Source of the DNA: Nautiliaceae bacterium
GTDB lineage: Bacteria; Campylobacterota; Campylobacteria; Campylobacterales; Nautiliaceae
Assembly (NCBI GenBank): GCA_027062285.1
Contig: JAMOTL010000047.1
Coordinates: 1-40,549 of the forward strand
Length of the DNA: 40,549 nt
Direction of reading: 5' to 3'
Shown: positions 37,451 through 40,549 of the stretch, one piece after another
How positions within the stretch are numbered: position 1 is the stretch's first letter
Layout: every line of letters starts with the position of its first letter
Translations under genes and position numbers: made by a program
Notes under the pieces: generated by a model
Told to the model about the DNA's origin: nothing
What the model saw: the letters and a program-made list of their open reading frames with translations, nothing else
Database searches by the model: none

Positions 37451-37856
37451 CTCTTATCCTTATTACATCCGCAAGCGTGTATTTATCTAAAATATGTGAA
37501 ACTTCATTCTCAATTTTAGCAAAAAAAGGCCATAACGAACAAACATCGCTTCTGTCTCTTGTGCAATCATTTTTATCTGAAGAACAATAAAAAACTAAAG
37601 AATTTTTATCTTCAAGAACTTTAAAAACATCAACTATTTTTATATCCTCGGGCTTTTTCGCCAGAACAAAACCTCCGTGAATACCTTTATATGACTTTAT
37701 AAAACCGTGTTTTGAAAGATTTTGCAAAAGTTTAGCCAAAAAAGGCTTGGGCAGCTCCGTCAATTCAGAAATTTTATTAACATCAACCGGTTTGTCGAAT
37801 CTTGAGAGCTCAACCAACGCCTGTAAAGCATAAGCTGTAGATTTAGTAAAAAGCAT
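37440..37856 (-). CDS. Rrf2-family transcriptional regulator with three cysteines
   Basis: A 138-residue winged-helix regulator. The DNA-binding domain (about 1-70) contains ELTELPKPFLAKLLQNLSKHGFI and GIHGGFVLAK. Cysteines C91, C98 and C106 lie where IscR and NsrR bind an Fe-S cluster, although the spacing is not identical to IscR (92/98/104). It may sense iron-sulfur status, oxygen or nitric oxide. It sits just upstream of and overlapping flhA, the order I recall in C. jejuni (Cj0883c/Cj0882c). A TATAAT at 37877-37882 and a TTATCT-N5-AGATAA repeat lie directly upstream. Confidence 0.9.
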   Translation of the reverse strand: MLFTKSTAYALQALVELSRFDKPVDVNKISELTELPKPFLAKLLQNLSKHGFIKSYKGIHGGFVLAKKPEDIKIVDVFKVLEDKNSLVFYCSSDKNDCTRDRSDVCSLWPFFAKIENEVSHILDKYTLADVIRIRADK

Positions 37857-37876
37857 TTATCACCTTTTTTATACAA

Positions 37877-37882
37877 ATTATA
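37877..37882 (-). promoter_or_regulatory. Putative -10 element for the Rrf2-flhA pair
   Basis: TATAAT on the minus strand, 21 bases before the Rrf2 ATG. The predicted transcription start is near 37870, giving a leader of about 15 bases. It lies between the Rrf2 gene and the kinase gene. Confidence 0.5.
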
Positions 37883-37888
37883 TAAAAA

Positions 37889-37905
37889 TTATCTTATTTA
37901 GATAA
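37889..37905. repeat. Inverted repeat TTATCT-N5-AGATAA upstream of the Rrf2 gene
   Basis: A perfect 6-base dyad with a 5-base centre, containing the kinase stop codon and centred about 27 bases upstream of the predicted Rrf2 transcription start. On the minus strand it is followed by a T-rich tract. It can be an AT-rich terminator for the kinase, an operator for Rrf2, or both. Confidence 0.5.
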
Positions 37906-39679
37906 GCTTTATCTCAAAAAAAGCACCGTTTTTATCTTTTTTTAAGTTTATGGCACCATTAAAATTATTTTCTAAAACTATTTTAGAAAATAACAATCCC
38001 AATGCCGAATTGTTTTCTATTTTATTTACAAACACCGGTTCTAAAATTTTATCAAACAATTCGTTATTTAAAGAATTATTCAGTTCTTTTATTTCCAAAG
38101 TTTTATTTTTCTTATCGAGATTTATTTCTAAATCGATATCAGGTTGCGTGGAAGCTTCGGTAATACTTTTTAAAATATTTAAAATAAGTTGCTCAAACTG
38201 ATTTTTATCCGCCCTGATAATAAAATCTTCTCCTTTTATTTTCAGACTAATATTATAAATATCCAAATAAGGTTTGACAATAGAAATAACATATTCCAAA
38301 GATGATTTTACACTGAATTCTTCTTTTTTTTCTTTTTTAACAAACAGCGTTTCAAATTCATCTATTTTATCAGATAAATATTTTGTTAAATCTTTTAAAT
38401 TATCTTCTTTTATTTCCGCATGTAGTTTTTTTATAGGATATTTAAGTTGAAAAACAATTCCGTCAATTATTTTTCTAAACGCTTCTTCTTTATAATTTTC
38501 AAACTGAGTGTCCCTTTTTTTTATCTCTTTTATGGCTTCATGAATTTTATCTTCAAGGGTTTTATTCATCTTCTTTATTTTTACATTATATCTATGTAAC
38601 TGAATATTTTTCATAAACAGTATGATCAACACTACGACAATTATAAAAAACAATATTATCGCACTTATTATCCATTCTCGGTACATTTCAAAAAAAGTAT
38701 CGGGTTTATTAACAAATATCGGATTGTCAAAATTCAGAGAATAAGCGTTAATCCCGAACTTTTCTAAATTTTTTACATTAAGATACATTTGATTGGCTTT
38801 TTCAAAAGTAAATCCGATATCTCTCATTTTTTTACCGCTTAAATATTCAATAACTTTTTGCGCAACCTCTTCCCCCTGCGTAATTCCGTCCGTCACTTTT
38901 CCGCCTACTATATTTGTTTTTGGTATATTCGCCAGCAAATCGGTATGAATAACTATAGGTCTGTTAAAATATTCGCTTAAAAACATTATTGCGTATCTAT
39001 AATTTATATGGGAACCTTGAAGGGCAAAACTAAAAGGTGTAAGAAGCATCATGGATGAATGAATCGGCGCTTTTTTTATTCTTTCTACGATTTCTTCGAG
39101 ATTTTTATTATTTATATATACAAAATCGAATTTTTTGATATTCTTAAATGCTTGTTGATATTCTTTCATAACGGATTTAGCTGAGTTTGAATTATCAGCC
39201 ACCACATAAATAGTTTTTATTTCAGGATCTATTTTTTTTATAAATTTTAAATTTACAAGAGGTTCCTTTTTTTCAAAAACACCGGCGTAAATATTTTTAT
39301 CCAAATGCTCTGCCAAACATAAATTATTCACTCCGGCAAAAAAAACTTTAGCTTTTTTAAAAATGGAACGGTTTTTGTATTTTCTGATAAAATTTAAAGC
39401 GTTGTCATCCGTGGTAATTATTATGTCGAATTTTATTTTTTTATATTTATCCAATAAATAAGAATAAAAATTTTTGAGCCTTTGAGGGGTGGGCCTAAAA
39501 ACTTTAGTATCCATAAATTCCGTATAAATTTTTAAATCGCTTCTGTTTTTTAGTTTATTTAATATCCCCTCAAGCTCGGATTTAGTCCAGTCTAAATTAA
39601 TAGAGTATGAATTCAATATTAAAATATTTTTGGCAAAAAGAGGCAAGATTAATATTAAAATCAAATACAGTCTTCTCAA
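37898..39679 (-). CDS. Membrane sensor with ABC substrate-binding-like domain and degenerate histidine-kinase module
   Basis: A 593-residue protein. Signal segment (1-16), a periplasmic domain like those of ABC-type substrate-binding sensors (about 17-320), one membrane helix (about 337-356), a coiled coil, then a kinase-like part (about 398-593). The H-box reads IVFQLKYPI, with F410 where the phospho-accepting histidine is expected. The N-box NILKSITEA is partly kept, but the ATP-lid glycines are lost: ELNNSLNN replaces the DNGGG-type box and NSALGLLF the GTGLGL box. It is likely a pseudo-kinase that senses or allosterically signals. Start TTG at 39679 with AAGGA upstream. Divergent from rpsO. 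Confidence 0.85.
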   Translation of the reverse strand: MRRLYLILILILPLFAKNILILNSYSINLDWTKSELEGILNKLKNRSDLKIYTEFMDTKVFRPTPQRLKNFYSYLLDKYKKIKFDIIITTDDNALNFIRKYKNRSIFKKAKVFFAGVNNLCLAEHLDKNIYAGVFEKKEPLVNLKFIKKIDPEIKTIYVVADNSNSAKSVMKEYQQAFKNIKKFDFVYINNKNLEEIVERIKKAPIHSSMMLLTPFSFALQGSHINYRYAIMFLSEYFNRPIVIHTDLLANIPKTNIVGGKVTDGITQGEEVAQKVIEYLSGKKMRDIGFTFEKANQMYLNVKNLEKFGINAYSLNFDNPIFVNKPDTFFEMYREWIISAIILFFIIVVVLIILFMKNIQLHRYNVKIKKMNKTLEDKIHEAIKEIKKRDTQFENYKEEAFRKIIDGIVFQLKYPIKKLHAEIKEDNLKDLTKYLSDKIDEFETLFVKKEKKEEFSVKSSLEYVISIVKPYLDIYNISLKIKGEDFIIRADKNQFEQLILNILKSITEASTQPDIDLEINLDKKNKTLEIKELNNSLNNELFDKILEPVFVNKIENNSALGLLFSKIVLENNFNGAINLKKDKNGAFFEIKLI

Positions 39680-39699
39680 TTAGTTCCTTTTTTATTAAA

Positions 39700-39705
39700 A
39701 TTGTA
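39700..39705 (-). promoter_or_regulatory. Putative -10 element for the sensor gene
   Basis: TACAAT on the minus strand, 21 bases before the TTG start of the kinase-like gene. No clear -35. It is separate from the rpsO promoter, unlike the other divergent pairs in this window. Confidence 0.4.
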
Positions 39706-39712
39706 ACAAAAT

Positions 39713-39741
39713 TTGCTTTTTAATAAAAAACCGGTTATACT
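39713..39741 (+). promoter_or_regulatory. rpsO: Sigma-70-type promoter of rpsO
   Basis: TTGCTT at 39713-39718 and TATACT at 39736-39741, with a 17-base spacer, about 50 bases before the ATG. It is the best promoter in the window. A perfect AGGAGG ribosome-binding site follows at 39781-39786, five bases before the start codon. Confidence 0.75.
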
Positions 39742-39791
39742 TTCATTTCAAATCAAATTTATTTTGAAAATTTACCAATCAGGAGGCTAAC

Positions 39792-40067
39792 ATGGCTTTG
39801 GATTCGGCGAAAAAAAGAGAAATTATCGCTAAATTCGGAAATAATGAAAATGATACTGGAAGTCCTGCGGTTCAAATCGCACTTTTGACTGAAAGAATCA
39901 ATCAAATTAATGAACATTTACAAACACACAAACATGATCATTCAAGTAGACTTGGACTACTTAAATTGGTAGGTCAAAGAAAAAGACTTATGAGATATCT
40001 TAAGAAAAAAGATCATGACAAATATCTTGAAGTAATAGCTGCCTTAAATTTAAGAGACAGAGTTTAA
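39792..40067 (+). CDS. rpsO: 30S ribosomal protein S15
   Basis: A 91-residue ribosomal protein that binds 16S rRNA early in assembly. The family signature [22 protein letters not shown] and [19 protein letters not shown] are present, and the length is normal. It has its own strong promoter, an AGGAGG site, and a terminator hairpin at its 3' end. In many bacteria S15 represses its own mRNA; the ~40-base leader here was not folded in detail. Gene order with Rrf2 and flhA matches C. jejuni from memory. Confidence 0.97.
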   Translation: MALDSAKKREIIAKFGNNENDTGSPAVQIALLTERINQINEHLQTHKHDHSSRLGLLKLVGQRKRLMRYLKKKDHDKYLEVIAALNLRDRV

Positions 40068-40079
40068 TCTCTTCTCTTA
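40051..40079. terminator. Hairpin between rpsO and the convergent membrane-protein gene
   Basis: TAAGAGA (40051-40057) pairs with TCTCTTA (40073-40079) and AGAG (40059-40062) with CTCT (40069-40072), an 11-base-pair stem with one bulged C and a TTTAAT loop. It contains both stop codons, so it can serve both genes. T-runs beyond it are modest. Confidence 0.6.
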
Positions 40080-40511
40080 CTTATTTAACGCTTTTCTTTC
40101 TATTTCATCCAACTTATCTTTATATTTCAAATTATCAGGTAAAATATTCCCGTGAAAATAATCAAAAATAGCTTTATTTCTATTTTTGTGATTCAATAGT
40201 TTTTCAAAAAATTCAATAGATTTTTTTTCATCATTTTCCATTTTAAAATTATCTTTATAAAGTATTAAAGCACCCAATAAATCGGCATTTTTTGATTTTG
40301 GATTTGACGCTATTTTTAATAAATCATTAATTGTTATCTCTTTTTTCCGATTATCTTTTGATAAATTTTTTTTACCTGCTTTTTTTGAAAGGATAATTAT
40401 CAAGATTACTGATAAAAACAAGAATAAAAAAAGATACACCAGGAAAAACCAATCCTGGTTTGGCAAAAAATTTAAAAAAAAATCAACCGTATTTTCTAAA
40501 GCCTCTTTCAC
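40077..40511 (-). CDS. Small membrane protein of unknown function
   Basis: A 144-residue protein that I do not recognise. A single strong hydrophobic helix (about 20-42, LVYLFLFLFLSVILIIIL) follows a short, possibly periplasmic, N-terminus, then a basic stretch and a cytoplasmic helical domain (about 58-144). That domain contains NDLLKIASNPKSKNADLLGAL and NHKNRNKAIFDYFHG and resembles short helical-repeat pieces. The start is GTG at 40511, overlapping the upstream stop as GTGA, so it is translated with that gene. It converges on rpsO; C. jejuni has a hypothetical gene in this place (Cj0885c), from memory. Confidence 0.75.
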   Translation of the reverse strand: MKEALENTVDFFLNFLPNQDWFFLVYLFLFLFLSVILIIILSKKAGKKNLSKDNRKKEITINDLLKIASNPKSKNADLLGALILYKDNFKMENDEKKSIEFFEKLLNHKNRNKAIFDYFHGNILPDNLKYKDKLDEIERKALNK

Positions 40512-40549
40512 TTAAGTCTTTCTAACACCGATTTTTCATGAGCCGTAAG
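40508..40549 (-). CDS. 3' end of an upstream gene, cut by the window edge
   Basis: The last 13 codons, ending HEKSVLERLK and a TGA, are in frame to the right edge. The TGA overlaps the GTG of the small membrane-protein gene. Too little remains to identify it; the GTGA overlap is the main support for it being coding. Confidence 0.5.
   Translation of the reverse strand, partial: LTAHEKSVLERLK

Noticed and set aside
1-40549. A mobile island, CRISPR array, defence system or tRNA genes
   Set aside because: No integrase, transposase, terminal repeats, direct-repeat array or tRNA-like cloverleaf was seen; gene content and spacing are those of a compact core chromosome.

Overview
This window looks like chromosomal core sequence from a low-GC member of the Campylobacterota (Epsilonproteobacteria). 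From memory, several blocks match the Campylobacter jejuni gene order: pheS-pheT-aroA-ispH-rpsA-(membrane protein)-serA, apt/dedA/pepA, cvpA/lysS-glyA-DUF1882-SPOR-aroE, and flhA-Rrf2-rpsO. The futalosine enzyme MqnC, the metX/metY methionine route and lysine-rich AT-biased proteins suggest a vent-type lineage such as the Nautiliales (Nautilia, Caminibacter, Lebetimonas); that last step is inference. I see no tRNA, rRNA, CRISPR array, insertion sequence or prophage. No gene-free stretch reaches 300 bases; the longest is about 110.

Layout. Positions 1-1202 (+): the 3' end of an RND efflux pump and a Crp/Fnr-type regulator. 1273-3520 (+): a long helical Lys/Glu/Ala-rich protein overlapping a Sel1-repeat outer-membrane phospholipase A. 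16388 down to 3517 (-): a tightly packed twelve-gene block, pheS-pheT-aroA-ispH-rpsA-hyp-serA-efp-apt-trpB-dedA-pepA, with several 4-base overlaps. 16441-18938 (+): hinT-nfo-murA. 27947 down to 18930 (-): a nine-gene block with a diguanylate cyclase, cvpA, lysS, glyA, DUF1882, SPOR protein, trpE, a STAS/CheX-like protein and aroE. 28011-29057 (+): mqnC. 34519 down to 29054 (-): metY, a GGDEF-EAL protein, metX, the very short xseB and a nitrilase-fold protein. 34570-35280 (+): cmoA. 39679 down to 35270 (-): a degenerate sensor kinase, an Rrf2 regulator and flhA. 39792-40067 (+): rpsO. The right end holds a small membrane protein and the last 13 codons of another gene, both on the minus strand.

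The genes mostly serve translation (pheST, lysS, rpsA, rpsO, efp, cmoA), shikimate and aromatic synthesis (aroA, aroE, trpE, trpB), serine, glycine and methionine synthesis, isoprenoid and menaquinone synthesis (ispH, mqnC) and the envelope (murA, dedA, pldA, SPOR proteins). Signalling genes (a diguanylate cyclase, GGDEF-EAL, a CheX-like protein, a pseudo-kinase) are embedded in metabolic operons.

I do not see a self-contained new defence or mobile system. The best leads are divergent proteins and regulatory architecture: a kinase and a nitrilase that have lost catalytic residues, DUF1882 with primase-like motifs, a CheX fused to STAS-like domains in a trp operon, the helical-protein/phospholipase pair, flhA without a canonical start codon, a palindrome that encodes the same C-terminal residues in two convergent genes, and divergent promoters sharing overlapping -10 elements.
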